Source of the DNA: Clostridia bacterium
GTDB taxonomy: Bacteria > Bacillota > Clostridia > Oscillospirales > Acutalibacteraceae
Direction: 5' to 3'
Length of the DNA: 64,000 nucleotides
Assembly (NCBI GenBank): GCA_017513195.1
Contig: JAFXGM010000018.1
Coordinates: 62,001 to 126,000 of the forward strand
The position numbers and the translations under genes were made by a program. A model generated the notes under the pieces. The model was not told where the DNA came from, ran no database searches, and worked only from the letters and a program-made list of their open reading frames with translations. Shown here in pieces: positions 27,431-36,191 of the stretch (position 1 is its first letter; each line of letters opens with the position of its first letter).

Positions 27431-28786
27431 CTATTTTGTGTGTTCTTCAATCCAATTTTTGTACCAATAAAATGAATCCTTTGGTATTCTTTGTTGAGTT
27501 TCATAATCAACATAAATAAGGCCAAAGCGGTCATTGTATCCCTTTGCCCATTCAAAATTATCCATAAGCGACCACTGGAAATAACCCCTTACATCTACCC
27601 CATCATCAATTGCCTTCTCAAGTTCTAACAGATGACGATTTAAAAAATCTATACGATTAGGATCATGCACTTTACCGTCAAGTGACACAATGTCGTGCGC
27701 AGACATACCGTTTTCGGTAATAAAGAACGGCAATTTATATCTTTCGTAATAAAACCTTGGTCCCCAACGAAGTGCCTCGGGAGTAATAGGCCACTGAATT
27801 GCTGTTTTACCCAGTCCCACCTTATGAGCAACCCTTTCCGGATTACCATTTTGGTCGGCACGAATTTCCTGACCGTTATAAATGTTGTTGCCATAAAAAT
27901 CAAGCGGTTGACTTATAAGGCACATATCTTCATCGGTGATTTCGGGCAGAAAATCTTTATACACACGAAGTCCGTCTTCAGGATATTTTCCCAATATTAC
28001 CGGGTCACTCCACCATGAAACATTCCACATAAGACCTCGACTAAGTGGCGGGCATTCAAACATTTTTTTACGAGCCGCTTCAATATCTGCCTCGCTATCG
28101 CTTGCGGGATAACAGGTAGTACCCGTCGGTGCATAGCCAACCTTTATGGGCTGTTTAGCGTTCTCACGCAAAGAGATTACCGCAGCGCCATGCGCTTTCA
28201 GAACATTATGGCACATTTGAAATATATCTTTATAAAGCACTTGATAGCCCGGTGCGTGTGGACTTGTCATATAACCGGCACCTATAAAGCACTGTGGCTC
28301 GTTAAAGGTTATAAAGTTTTTAACTCGGTCAGAGAAAAGCTCGGAAACTTTTGCGGCATAATCGGCAAACCAAGCAACGCTTTCGTCGTTAAGCCAACCG
28401 CCTTTTTTATGTAATGCATACGGGTAGTCCCAATGAAAAAGTGTCATATATGGCTCGATACCATTTGCAAGTAATTCGTTAATAAGGTTGTTATAAAACT
28501 CTACGCCTTTTGGATTAAGTTTACCCGTACCGTTAGGAATAAGACGTGACCAACCGATCGAAAAGCGGTAGGCCTTAATGCCTAATTCTTTCATTAATTT
28601 TACATCTTCTTTATAACGATGATAGTGGTCACAGGCAATGTCACCGGTGTGTCCTTGTTCAACGTGTGTATGCTCATGGCAAAAAACATCCCATACGTTT
28701 TCGCCCTTACCATCCTCGTTCCAGGCACCCTCAATTTGATATGCAGCAGTCGCAGCACCCCAAACAAAATCCTTTTTAAACGACAT
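27431..28786 (-). CDS. bglA: Beta-glucosidase, glycoside hydrolase family 1
   Basis: Cytosolic GH1 enzyme hydrolysing beta-glucosides, about 451 aa from ATG 28786 (AGGGGG site; an upstream in-frame ATG at 28843 lies in the promoter). Acid/base Glu in TFNEPQC, nucleophile Glu in ITENGMS. The C-terminal MDNFEWAKGY ligand loop is that of unphosphorylated beta-glucosidases rather than 6-phospho enzymes. No sugar transporter or PTS is adjacent. The gene symbol is by family; substrate range is not readable. Confidence 0.9.
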   Translation of the reverse strand: MSFKKDFVWGAATAAYQIEGAWNEDGKGENVWDVFCHEHTHVEQGHTGDIACDHYHRYKEDVKLMKELGIKAYRFSIGWSRLIPNGTGKLNPKGVEFYNNLINELLANGIEPYMTLFHWDYPYALHKKGGWLNDESVAWFADYAAKVSELFSDRVKNFITFNEPQCFIGAGYMTSPHAPGYQVLYKDIFQMCHNVLKAHGAAVISLRENAKQPIKVGYAPTGTTCYPASDSEADIEAARKKMFECPPLSRGLMWNVSWWSDPVILGKYPEDGLRVYKDFLPEITDEDMCLISQPLDFYGNNIYNGQEIRADQNGNPERVAHKVGLGKTAIQWPITPEALRWGPRFYYERYKLPFFITENGMSAHDIVSLDGKVHDPNRIDFLNRHLLELEKAIDDGVDVRGYFQWSLMDNFEWAKGYNDRFGLIYVDYETQQRIPKDSFYWYKNWIEEHTK

Positions 28787-28814
28787 AGATATACCCCCTG
28801 TATTCATTAGGAGA

Positions 28815-28843
28815 ATTATATCATAACACACTTTAAATTTCAA
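28815..28843 (-). promoter_or_regulatory. Promoter of bglA
   Basis: Minus strand TTGAAA (28838-28843), 17-base spacer, TATAAT (28815-28820). Confidence 0.75.
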
Positions 28844-28849
28844 TAACTG

Positions 28850-28878
28850 ATGACAAGCAATTTTATTTTTATTAAAAT
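28850..28878 (+). promoter_or_regulatory. Promoter of mtaB
   Basis: Plus strand ATGACA (28850-28855), 17-base spacer, TAAAAT (28873-28878). Divergent from, and adjacent to, the bglA promoter. Confidence 0.55.
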
Positions 28879-28908
28879 GTTTTTAGACAATTTTAAAGAG
28901 GTAAATTA

Positions 28909-30192
28909 ATGAATATACTTTTTCATACACTTGGCTGTAAAGTAAATCAATATGAAACAGAAGCCATGCGTGAGGCCTTGCTAAATTGGGGCCACACAAA
29001 CGATAAAAACCTATCTGTAGATGCGGTAATTATAAACTCCTGCACCGTTACAGCCGAAAGTGACCGAAAGACTCGTCAGCTTGTGCGCCGTATGCACCGT
29101 GAAAATCCTGGCGCTATAATTGCACTTACAGGTTGTATGGTGCAAGCGTTTCCTGACGAAGCCAAAAAACTAACCGAAGCTGATATTGTTATCGGTAACC
29201 GCGATGTTACAAAAATAGTTAATGCAATAAACAGTTATGATAATAAACGCGTTTTTGAGATTGACAAGCATCAAAACGGTGATGAATATAACACCATTGG
29301 ACTTAGCAGATTTAATGAACGCACGCGTGCATTTATGAAAATACAGGACGGTTGCGACCGTTTTTGCACATATTGTATCATTCCCTTTGCGCGTGGTAGA
29401 ATTCGTTCACGTGCGGTAAGTGACATTAAAGCGGAGGCACAAAGGCTTGCCGCAAATGGATATAGTGAGATTGTTTTGGTTGGAATAAACTTAACCTCGT
29501 ATGGCAAAGGCGAAGATTATAATATTTGCGACGCAGTTGATGCCGTATGCGAGGTTAACGGTATAAAGCGCGTAAGACTTGGGTCTCTCGAACCCGACCA
29601 TATAACTGACGAAATGTTAAATCGTTTTAAAATCCAACCAAAGTTTTGCCCACAGTTTCATTTGTCGCTGCAATCGGGTTGCGATGCAACACTAAAACGT
29701 ATGAACAGACACTATGATAGCGCGTTTTATGAAGATTTAGTAAACAGAATACGAAATACATTTACCGATGCCGCAATTACCACCGACATTATGGTAGGCT
29801 TTGCCGGAGAAACGGATGATGAATTTAACCAAAGCCTCAATTTTGCCCAAAAAATCGGCTTTGCAAGATCGCACATTTTTGCATATTCTCGTCGCAGCGG
29901 TACCGTAGCCGCAGGACTTAAAAATCAAGTCAGCAACACCGAAAAACAATTGCGTGCGCACCAAATGGCCGAAATCACAAAGCAAACCGAAATTGAATTT
30001 TTAAAAAACCAAATCGGTAACGTCTATCCCGTTTTATTTGAAAATCAAAAAAACGGGGTTGCAGAGGGTTATACACCGAACTATACAAGAGTTATTATTG
30101 ATACAAAAAAAGCTATTACGGGGCAAATTTGCGACGTTTTAATTAAATCTATGCAAGGTGATTACTGCATAGGTGAAATATTCAATAAATAA
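28909..30192 (+). CDS. mtaB: tRNA t6A37 methylthiotransferase
   Basis: Radical SAM enzyme that thiomethylates N6-threonylcarbamoyladenosine at tRNA position 37. 427 aa with an N-terminal MTTase domain (FHTLGCKVNQYE; further Cys in NSCTVT and LTGCMVQ), the radical SAM motif CDRFCTYC, and a C-terminal TRAM-like domain. The opening GCKVNQYE is that of MtaB rather than MiaB or RimO. Single-gene unit with its own promoter and terminator. Confidence 0.93.
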   Translation: MNILFHTLGCKVNQYETEAMREALLNWGHTNDKNLSVDAVIINSCTVTAESDRKTRQLVRRMHRENPGAIIALTGCMVQAFPDEAKKLTEADIVIGNRDVTKIVNAINSYDNKRVFEIDKHQNGDEYNTIGLSRFNERTRAFMKIQDGCDRFCTYCIIPFARGRIRSRAVSDIKAEAQRLAANGYSEIVLVGINLTSYGKGEDYNICDAVDAVCEVNGIKRVRLGSLEPDHITDEMLNRFKIQPKFCPQFHLSLQSGCDATLKRMNRHYDSAFYEDLVNRIRNTFTDAAITTDIMVGFAGETDDEFNQSLNFAQKIGFARSHIFAYSRRSGTVAAGLKNQVSNTEKQLRAHQMAEITKQTEIEFLKNQIGNVYPVLFENQKNGVAEGYTPNYTRVIIDTKKAITGQICDVLIKSMQGDYCIGEIFNK

Positions 30193-30195
30193 GCT

Positions 30196-30230
30196 AAAAT
30201 CCCAAGAAATATTCTTGGGATTTTTTCTAT
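30196..30230. terminator. Terminator after mtaB, shared with the XRE gene
   Basis: Perfect 13-bp inverted repeat (30196-30208 and 30212-30224) followed by T-rich DNA on the plus strand. It overlaps the 3' end of the convergent XRE gene. Confidence 0.85.
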
Positions 30231-31297
30231 CTATACATATCTAATAATTTATTAAACTTTTCTGAACGTCGCATTCTTTGATATGTTTTTTGTGGTGCTG
30301 TATCTAAAAATTCCAAAGTTCTCTCAACTAAAGATTTTCCGTTACACATTTCATTTATAATCTCTTTTAAAACGATATCGTTAATACAGATTTTATCTAA
30401 ATCTTTGGCACATTCTAATTCTCTATTCTTGATTCTAATTATATCATCTTCAGAACCAAAATATGAAATCGTCCATAAAGCTAAATTTTCATATAATTTA
30501 TGGGATAAAAATAAAATTGCCGTTTCATTTGTTTTTGAATAAATATCATAAAAATAATTACAAATGTTTTCACAATTCACTTTTTTAGTTTCAATGCTAT
30601 AATCATTATTAAACAATATTTTTTTTATAAGTCTAATTGCAAATCCTTGTGAAAGACTATATAAATTTTTTCTTATCCAATATTGTGAGTCCGCCGTTTC
30701 ATATCCACAAAAAAGTTCTTCTGATTTTATTCCAACAGTACCACCAAAATCAGGTAAGCGCTGCAACATTTCTAACGCTTTCTTTTTATCACCTTCTGCA
30801 AATAAAAGTTTTGCTTTCATATTTATTGCTTCAAGACGAATTTTTTCATCATTACATCCGCTTAAAATTTTGTCGCTAATATGCAAGATTTTTTCTTTAT
30901 TTTCAAGTAAAATTTTTTCACTTGCAATCTTTCCTCCAATTAAATCAATCATATATAAATACATGATTGTATAGTCGTCATAGTACTCAATGTAGGCTTT
31001 ATTTATATATTCTGTTGCTTTTTCAAATAATCCATTTATCCTAAATTGCCAATATTCATTTTTAATCTTTTCGATTATCTCTTTATTTTTTGCAAAATCA
31101 TAACCAACCAAAGTATCGATAGTTACGTCAAAATATTTTGCTAATATTGGTAACAAAGAAATATCAGGATATGTTTCTCCTCTTTCCCATTTACTAACTG
31201 CAACATTACTAATATTTAAGAAATCTGCAAGTTGTTCTTGAGTTACATCTTTTTTATAGCGTAATTTTTTAATATTCTCACCAATATTAATATTCAT
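30227..31297 (-). CDS. XRE-family regulator with long helical C-terminal region
   Basis: 356 aa. Residues about 5-60 form a Cro/C1-type helix-turn-helix (TQEQLADFLNISNVAVSKWERG). The rest is helical with TPR-like spacing, as in regulators that sense a peptide or protein; no ligand-binding motif is recognisable. ATG follows AGGAGAC. It lies between mtaB and tRNA-Leu with no obvious partner gene. Palindromes flanking its promoter suggest autoregulation. Confidence 0.82.
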   Translation of the reverse strand: MNINIGENIKKLRYKKDVTQEQLADFLNISNVAVSKWERGETYPDISLLPILAKYFDVTIDTLVGYDFAKNKEIIEKIKNEYWQFRINGLFEKATEYINKAYIEYYDDYTIMYLYMIDLIGGKIASEKILLENKEKILHISDKILSGCNDEKIRLEAINMKAKLLFAEGDKKKALEMLQRLPDFGGTVGIKSEELFCGYETADSQYWIRKNLYSLSQGFAIRLIKKILFNNDYSIETKKVNCENICNYFYDIYSKTNETAILFLSHKLYENLALWTISYFGSEDDIIRIKNRELECAKDLDKICINDIVLKEIINEMCNGKSLVERTLEFLDTAPQKTYQRMRRSEKFNKLLDMYR

Positions 31298-31321
31298 AGT
31301 ATTGTCTCCTATAATTTTATT

Positions 31322-31335
31322 AAGTAGCGCTACTT
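31322..31335. promoter_or_regulatory. Perfect 14-bp palindrome, candidate operator
   Basis: AAGTAGCGCTACTT lies just downstream of the -10 box of the XRE gene, where a bound repressor would block initiation. Confidence 0.55.
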
Positions 31336-31342
31336 TAATTTT

Positions 31343-31370
31343 ATTATACTAATAATAATCGTTAAAGCAA
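31343..31370 (-). promoter_or_regulatory. Promoter of the XRE regulator gene
   Basis: Minus strand TTGCTT (31365-31370), 16-base spacer, TATAAT (31343-31348). Confidence 0.65.
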
Positions 31371-31390
31371 GATAATATCACTTTACATCA

Positions 31391-31407
31391 TTTAACTTTT
31401 AGTTAAA
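31391..31407. repeat. Inverted repeat upstream of the XRE promoter
   Basis: TTTAACT, TTT, AGTTAAA: a perfect 7-bp arm repeat 21 bases upstream of the -35 box. It may be a second regulator site or a weak hairpin. Confidence 0.45.
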
Positions 31408-31448
31408 TTACTGTCTTTAGTTACTGTTTAATTTTTATTCAAAAAACC

Positions 31449-31477
31449 TTGACAAATCAAATGGTTTGATATATTAT
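31449..31477 (+). promoter_or_regulatory. Promoter of tRNA-Leu
   Basis: TTGACA (31449-31454), 17-base spacer, TATTAT (31472-31477); the tRNA starts 9 bases later. Confidence 0.8.
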
Positions 31478-31486
31478 ATTTTAGAC

Positions 31487-31573
31487 GCCGCTGTGGTGGA
31501 ATAGGCAGACACAAGGGACTTAAAATCCCTCGGTAGCGATACCGTACCGGTTCAAGTCCGGTCAGCGGCACCA
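31487..31573 (+). tRNA. tRNA-Leu (anticodon UAA)
   Basis: 87 bases including encoded CCA. Acceptor GCCGCTG pairs with CAGCGGC; class II long variable arm; anticodon TAA at 31521-31523 within loop CTTAAAA closed by GGGA/TCCC; T-arm GGTTCAAGTCC. Reads UUA codons, useful in this AT-rich genome. Single gene with own promoter and terminator. Confidence 0.97.
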
Positions 31574-31574
31574 A

Positions 31575-31612
31575 AAAACCCAAGAACTTAAAGTTCTTGG
31601 GTTTTACTTTTT
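31575..31612. terminator. Bidirectional terminator between tRNA-Leu and spo0A
   Basis: 14-bp arms (31575-31588 and 31592-31605) with T-rich flanks on both strands. It serves the tRNA and the convergent spo0A. Confidence 0.85.
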
Positions 31613-32390
31613 AGCTTGCCTTTAATTGTAAACGAATCTTATCACTAATCATTGCAATAAATTCGGAGTTAGTAGGTTTACCTTTATTATTTTGAACTGT
31701 ATAACCAAAATAGGAATTAAGAGTATCAATATCCCCTCTGTCCCAAGCAACCTCAATAGCGTGGCGTATTGCTCGCTCTACTCTGGAAGAAGTGGTGTTA
31801 TGCTTTTTGGCAACAGATGGATACAACGCCTTTGTTATTGAACCGATTATTGTTTCGTCCTTAATCGCAAGCATTATTGAATATCTTATGTATTGATATC
31901 CTTTGATGTGTGCCGGAATACCGATGTCGTGAATTATTTCTGTTATCATAAGTTCAAGCTGAGTATCGGTTATGATATTATCTTTCTTGACGATAATCGG
32001 CTCTAATTCACTTTTCCAATTTGCCAAATCCATTATTCTTTGCGCCATCATATTGATATCAAAAGGCATCAAAAAATAATATGCTGCACCTGCTTCGAGC
32101 GTTTGTCTCTCAAGCCTTTGATTGTCAAAAGAGGACATTGCCAATACCATCGGTCTTTGCTTTGGATCAACCTCCTTCAAAGAATTAAGTACCCCTAAAA
32201 TATCAATGCCCGGCATAAAAACATCTGCCAATAAAACATCAAAACTGTGTTTTTGCAGGGCATTTATCACCTTATACCCATCCTTTTCACACAACTCAAC
32301 TTCCATCCCATAACCTTTTAAAATTCGAGCGCATTTTTGCCCAAATTCCGCTGTATCATCCGCAATGATGACATTAAGTTGTTTGGTCAT
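31611..32390 (-). CDS. spo0A: Sporulation master regulator Spo0A with Met in place of the receiver Lys
   Basis: Response regulator that starts sporulation when phosphorylated. 259 aa from ATG 32390 behind AAAGGGAG; a frame open to 32525 is rejected. Receiver residues: Asp11/Asp12, phosphorylated Asp56 (LLADVFMPG), Ser in AMSSFD. The position normally holding the invariant Lys (LKPF) reads LMPF (Met108). The C-terminal domain carries the hallmark recognition helix [15 protein letters not shown]. spoIVB, its usual neighbour in Bacillus, is absent. 0A-box-like sites upstream suggest autoregulation. Confidence 0.95.
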   Translation of the reverse strand: MTKQLNVIIADDTAEFGQKCARILKGYGMEVELCEKDGYKVINALQKHSFDVLLADVFMPGIDILGVLNSLKEVDPKQRPMVLAMSSFDNQRLERQTLEAGAAYYFLMPFDINMMAQRIMDLANWKSELEPIIVKKDNIITDTQLELMITEIIHDIGIPAHIKGYQYIRYSIMLAIKDETIIGSITKALYPSVAKKHNTTSSRVERAIRHAIEVAWDRGDIDTLNSYFGYTVQNNKGKPTNSEFIAMISDKIRLQLKAS

Positions 32391-32513
32391 TAAAACTAAC
32401 TCCCTTTCTTTAATAATATGCCAAAATTTTACCATAATTTTCCTATAAAAACAATGCTTTTCGCGGGTTAACGCAAGACTTTTCATCGCAACTTCTATCA
32501 AATTTTTACATAT

Positions 32514-32616
32514 TTCGACGCGCAATATATTATAATTTTAACTCAAAAACAGTTTTGTTTGCGAAAATACAACTAATTCGACATAAATTAAACAAAAGTA
32601 ATAATTTTTTTCGATA
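32514..32616. promoter_or_regulatory. 0A-box-like sites upstream of spo0A
   Basis: One perfect TTCGACA (32577-32583) and two one-mismatch copies, TTCGACG (32514-32520) and TTCGATA (32610-32616), lie 125-225 bases before the spo0A start. Spo0A binding to its own promoter region is known in Bacillus. A single 7-base match is weak alone; the grouping is what matters. Confidence 0.45.
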
Positions 32617-32691
32617 AAATTAGATAAGTAGTTTTTTCAAGCCAATATATGCTTTTAATATTAACTTTTTATAATTTTTTTAAATAAAAAA

Positions 32692-32716
32692 ACAGCGTTC
32701 CAAAACGGAACGCTGT
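32692..32716 (-). terminator. Terminator of rpsB-tsf
   Basis: Minus strand ACAGCGTTCC, 5-base loop, GGAACGCTGT, followed by TTTTTTTATTT. Confidence 0.88.
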
Positions 32717-32735
32717 AAATTTTTAGCATATAAAA

Positions 32736-33647
32736 TTATTTTACCATGCTTGCAACTTCTGCTGCAAAATCGTCAACGCGCTTTTCAATGCCTTCGCCCT
32801 TTTCCATACGAACAAAGTCAACGAGTTTTACGTCAACGCCCATTTCCTTAGCACAGTTTGCAATGTACTTGCCAACGTTGATGTCGCCATCCATAACAAA
32901 TGCCTGTTCAACAAGGCAGTTTTCCTTGTAGAACTTACCAATTTTACCCTCAACGATTTTACCAAGAATAGCATCCGGCTTGTTAGCCATTTTAGGATCT
33001 TCTTTCATCTTAGCAATTTCAATTTCTTTTTCCTTCTCAATAACCTCTGCAGGAACAGAAGCCTGATCAAGATAGCCGGGGTTCATAGCTGCAATTTGCA
33101 TTGCAACGTTTTTACCCATAGTGATAAATGCTTCGCTATTAGCGTCAACATCACCATCAAATTTAACAAGAACACCGATTTTGCCGCCAGCGTGAACATA
33201 GTTTACAACGTTGCCTTCAAAGCGAACAAAACGACGGATTTTGATGTTTTCACGAACTTTAAGGAAGAGTTCCTGAACCATTTCTTCAACGGTCTGACCG
33301 TTTTCTACACAAGCGTTAAGAGCGTCAACATTAGCAGGAGCCTGAGCCGCAATAACCTTTGCAACCTTGAGTGCTAAATCTTTGAACTCGTCGCCGCCTG
33401 CAACGAAGTCGGTTTCTGCGTTAAGCTCTACAGCAACGCCAACACCGTTTTCGCAAATAGCGCATACAGTACCTTCGGCAGCAATACGGCTTGCCTTTTT
33501 AGCTTGAGATGCAAGACCCTTCTCACGAAGATAGTCAACAGCAGCATCCATGTCGCCGTCGCACTCAACAAGTGCTTTTTTGCAGTCCATCATACCGCAA
33601 CCGGTTTTTTCTCTTAAAGCCTGAACGTCTTTAGCAGTAAAAGCCAT
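32736..33647 (-). CDS. tsf: Translation elongation factor Ts
   Basis: Nucleotide exchange factor for EF-Tu. 303 aa. The UBA-like N-terminal domain (VQALREKTGCGMMDCKKAL) is followed by the signature KGLASQAKKA-like segment and two core subdomains. 33 bases after rpsB, the usual two-gene operon. Confidence 0.97.
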   Translation of the reverse strand: MAFTAKDVQALREKTGCGMMDCKKALVECDGDMDAAVDYLREKGLASQAKKASRIAAEGTVCAICENGVGVAVELNAETDFVAGGDEFKDLALKVAKVIAAQAPANVDALNACVENGQTVEEMVQELFLKVRENIKIRRFVRFEGNVVNYVHAGGKIGVLVKFDGDVDANSEAFITMGKNVAMQIAAMNPGYLDQASVPAEVIEKEKEIEIAKMKEDPKMANKPDAILGKIVEGKIGKFYKENCLVEQAFVMDGDINVGKYIANCAKEMGVDVKLVDFVRMEKGEGIEKRVDDFAAEVASMVK

Positions 33648-33680
33648 AGTATTTAATCTCCTTTAGAGTAGTATTTTAAA

Positions 33681-34430
33681 TTATTCAGCAGCCTCTTCAG
33701 CTACTTCTTCCTCTGCTGTTTCTTCAACAGCTGCAGTGCCCATTTCTTCACCCTGTCTGCCTTCAATAACAGCAGCGGCGATTGTTTCAGCAATGAGTTT
33801 TACAGCGCGGATAGCGTCGTCGTTACCTGGGATAACTGCGTCGATTTCATCAGGATCACAGTTAGTGTCTACGATAGCGATAATCGGAATACCGAGCTTC
33901 TTTGCTTCAGCAACAGCGATTCTCTCTTTGCGTGGGTCAACAATGAAGAGTGCGCCGGGGATCTTGTTCATATTCTGGATACCGCCGATGAACTTTTCAA
34001 GCTTCTCGATTTCAAGAGTAAGAGTTGCAACTTCCTTTTTAGGAAGAAGATCAAATGTGCCGTCATCACGCATAGCACGGAGCTGTTCAAGACGAGCAAT
34101 ACGAGTGCGAATGGTGCTGAAGTTTGTAAGCATACCACCGAGCCAACGAGCGTTTACATAAGGCATACCGTAATGCTCTGCTTCTTCTTTAACAGAATCC
34201 TGAGCCTGTTTCTTTGTACCTACGAAAAGGATATCGCCGCCTGCTGCTGCGATGTCGCGAGCAAACAAGTAAGCCTCGTTAAGCTTCTTAACGGTCTTTT
34301 GAAGGTCGATAATGTAGATACCGTTTCTTTCTGTGAAAATGTACTCAGCCATTTTCGGGTTCCAACGTCTTGTCTGGTGACCAAAGTGAACACCTGCTTC
34401 AAGAAGTTGTTTCATTGATACAACTGCCAT
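33681..34430 (-). CDS. rpsB: 30S ribosomal protein S2
   Basis: Small-subunit ribosomal protein, 249 aa from ATG 34430 placed 8 bases after AGGAGG; a frame open to 34472 lies in the leader. Opening [20 protein letters not shown] is diagnostic. The C-terminus is a short acidic tail rich in Glu and Ala, which is dispensable in many S2 proteins. Confidence 0.97.
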   Translation of the reverse strand: MAVVSMKQLLEAGVHFGHQTRRWNPKMAEYIFTERNGIYIIDLQKTVKKLNEAYLFARDIAAAGGDILFVGTKKQAQDSVKEEAEHYGMPYVNARWLGGMLTNFSTIRTRIARLEQLRAMRDDGTFDLLPKKEVATLTLEIEKLEKFIGGIQNMNKIPGALFIVDPRKERIAVAEAKKLGIPIIAIVDTNCDPDEIDAVIPGNDDAIRAVKLIAETIAAAVIEGRQGEEMGTAAVEETAEEEVAEEAAE

Positions 34431-34557
34431 AATTTTTTCCTCCTGAGGTTTTTCCTCCATCATGTCAAGCACCAGGTTTTGACCTTGTATCAGCGGTCAC
34501 ACCTCTACCTGCATAAGACATAATGTGTGTAATATTTTCTGCCACCATTACAGTAGC
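34431..34557 (-). ncRNA. Structured 5' leader of rpsB, possible autogenous control
   Basis: About 125 transcribed bases before rpsB. Small hairpins are visible (GTCAA...TTGAC; GAGG, AAAAA, CCTC just before the SD). Autogenous S2 leaders are known in bacteria, but I cannot match this one to a defined family by eye. Confidence 0.4.
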
Positions 34558-34563
34558 CGATAG

Positions 34564-34592
34564 ATTATACCATAACACTTTACAAAATGCAA
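34564..34592 (-). promoter_or_regulatory. Promoter of rpsB-tsf
   Basis: Minus strand TTGCAT (34587-34592), 17-base spacer, TATAAT (34564-34569). Confidence 0.75.
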
Positions 34593-34599
34593 GTGTTTT

Positions 34600-35613
34600 T
34601 TATGACTTTTTGTAAATTTCAAGTATCTGCTCTGCCCTGTTTACAATTTTATTGCGCAGTTCGATTGGGGTTATGACCTCAATTTTATCTTCGTAGTTCA
34701 TAATCCATGTAACAAGTGCGTCGCTGACAGCGGCTTTTACAGTAAAGTCAAAGGTAGCATCGGTAACATTTGTTATAAAAATACTATCACCAAAACGGTC
34801 GGTAACCTGTTCGAGAATACTGTTACTACAACGAAGCTTTACCTCTTGCATATTGCCGCCAAACATACCGAACAGTTTCTTTGTATAATCGGCAACGTCG
34901 AAAGTATCGCGGTATGCACTTACTTCGCTAAAATGACGAACAGGCTCATCAGTAATTTCTACCGAATGAATGCGGTCGATGCGCAAATTCATAAGGTTGT
35001 CATACTTATCATAGTTACCGATAAGATAATAATAGTCAAATTGCCAGGTCATAGCGTAAGGGCTTACAATGCGAGTCTTTGACTCGTAAACAATTTGTCT
35101 ACCCTCTTTTAAAACTTTTTTACTGTATGTAAATTTTATTTTTTTACCCTGCTCTATCGCGGTATTTATACGGTCGATGTTATAAAACAATTCTTCATTT
35201 CTGGTTTTATTGCTGCTATCAATATAAATGCCTTGTATATTTCTTTTAGACTGATATTTGCTAAGCATTCTATCAAGTTTTAAGGTTAGTTCACGAGTCT
35301 TCTTCTCACTTATAAATTTAGCTGTACGAACGGCATCCGCAAGCAAGAAAACCTCGGGCAGTTCGAAATCACGACTAGCTAAAAAATATCCATTTTTGGG
35401 CACACGTGTTTGAATAATATCATAACCAAAAGCAATAAGGCACTCAATATCATCGTATATTGCCTTGCGCTCAGCAGTAATATCATAAGAGGCTAATTTT
35501 TCACATATCTCTGTAGCAGAAAGTGGATGTTCTTCATCGGTAAGTTCAGTCAAAATTTTAATAATATAAAGTAATTTTACCTTTTGGCCTCTTCTAGCCT
35601 GTTTTTCTGCCAT
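34600..35613 (-). CDS. WYL-domain transcriptional regulator
   Basis: 337 aa. N-terminal winged helix-turn-helix (about 10-75, including SATEICEKL and TAERKAIYDDI), then the WYL ligand-sensing domain (TWQFDYYYLIGNYDK, FDIMNLRIDR-type RIDRI segment) and a C-terminal extension. WYL domains bind nucleotides or nucleic acid in some defence and DNA-damage regulators, but target genes here are unknown. Its start overlaps the toprim gene by 37 bases, so it is the last gene of the long housekeeping run. Confidence 0.85.
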   Translation of the reverse strand: MAEKQARRGQKVKLLYIIKILTELTDEEHPLSATEICEKLASYDITAERKAIYDDIECLIAFGYDIIQTRVPKNGYFLASRDFELPEVFLLADAVRTAKFISEKKTRELTLKLDRMLSKYQSKRNIQGIYIDSSNKTRNEELFYNIDRINTAIEQGKKIKFTYSKKVLKEGRQIVYESKTRIVSPYAMTWQFDYYYLIGNYDKYDNLMNLRIDRIHSVEITDEPVRHFSEVSAYRDTFDVADYTKKLFGMFGGNMQEVKLRCSNSILEQVTDRFGDSIFITNVTDATFDFTVKAAVSDALVTWIMNYEDKIEVITPIELRNKIVNRAEQILEIYKKS

Positions 35614-36191
35614 AAATCCACCGCCTTTATAAATTCATCGTAATCATAAACTGCATTTAAGCAATCCAAAAAAGCATTGCAGGACATACCTGTAGGCAGT
35701 TTAAGAAATTTAGCCAAATCATTACGCAACGTTGAGCTATTAATACCGCCGGAAAGTCCTTGTGAAAATAATAAGGTTTTTGTAATTGCTTTATTACTTT
35801 TTACAGAAATATCCTTGCCCGTTATTCCACTGCGAGCAAGTGCATCAATGATAAGTTCTTGCGTCATACCCTCCAAACCTAAAAAACCGTCTTTAGAAGG
35901 CTTTGACTTACGTTTTTCTTTACCATAAAGTTGAGGTATATAAACGTTTGTAATTGTATTTTCAGGACAAATTTGCTTTAAATGCGAACGCAAAAGAGCT
36001 CCGGCTGAATCGGAATCGGTTATAACAATAATTCCTTTTCGTTCTGCCAACAGTCTTATTAAATCACGTTTTTCCTTATCCTTAAAAATATGAAATCCGT
36101 TAGTTGTAAGTATAGTCGCATCAATAACGTTTTCAAGCGTAATTTTATCGTATTTTCCCTCAACGATAACAACTTGACTTAATTTAATCAA
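35577..36191 (-). CDS. Toprim/DUF4093 protein, ribonuclease M5-like
   Basis: About 204 aa. The N-terminal Toprim fold has VVIVEGKYDK (catalytic-type Glu) and VITDSDSAG (Asp pair), matching RNase M5-type nucleases that mature 5S rRNA. The C-terminal part matches the DUF4093 family of clostridial proteins. Start taken as TTG 36191 because AAAGGG lies 9 bases upstream and the protein then begins like RNase M5; a GTG at 36200 is possible. It overlaps holA by 8 bases. Activity on 5S rRNA is an inference. Confidence 0.78.
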   Translation of the reverse strand: MIKLSQVVIVEGKYDKITLENVIDATILTTNGFHIFKDKEKRDLIRLLAERKGIIVITDSDSAGALLRSHLKQICPENTITNVYIPQLYGKEKRKSKPSKDGFLGLEGMTQELIIDALARSGITGKDISVKSNKAITKTLLFSQGLSGGINSSTLRNDLAKFLKLPTGMSCNAFLDCLNAVYDYDEFIKAVDLWQKNRLEEAKR

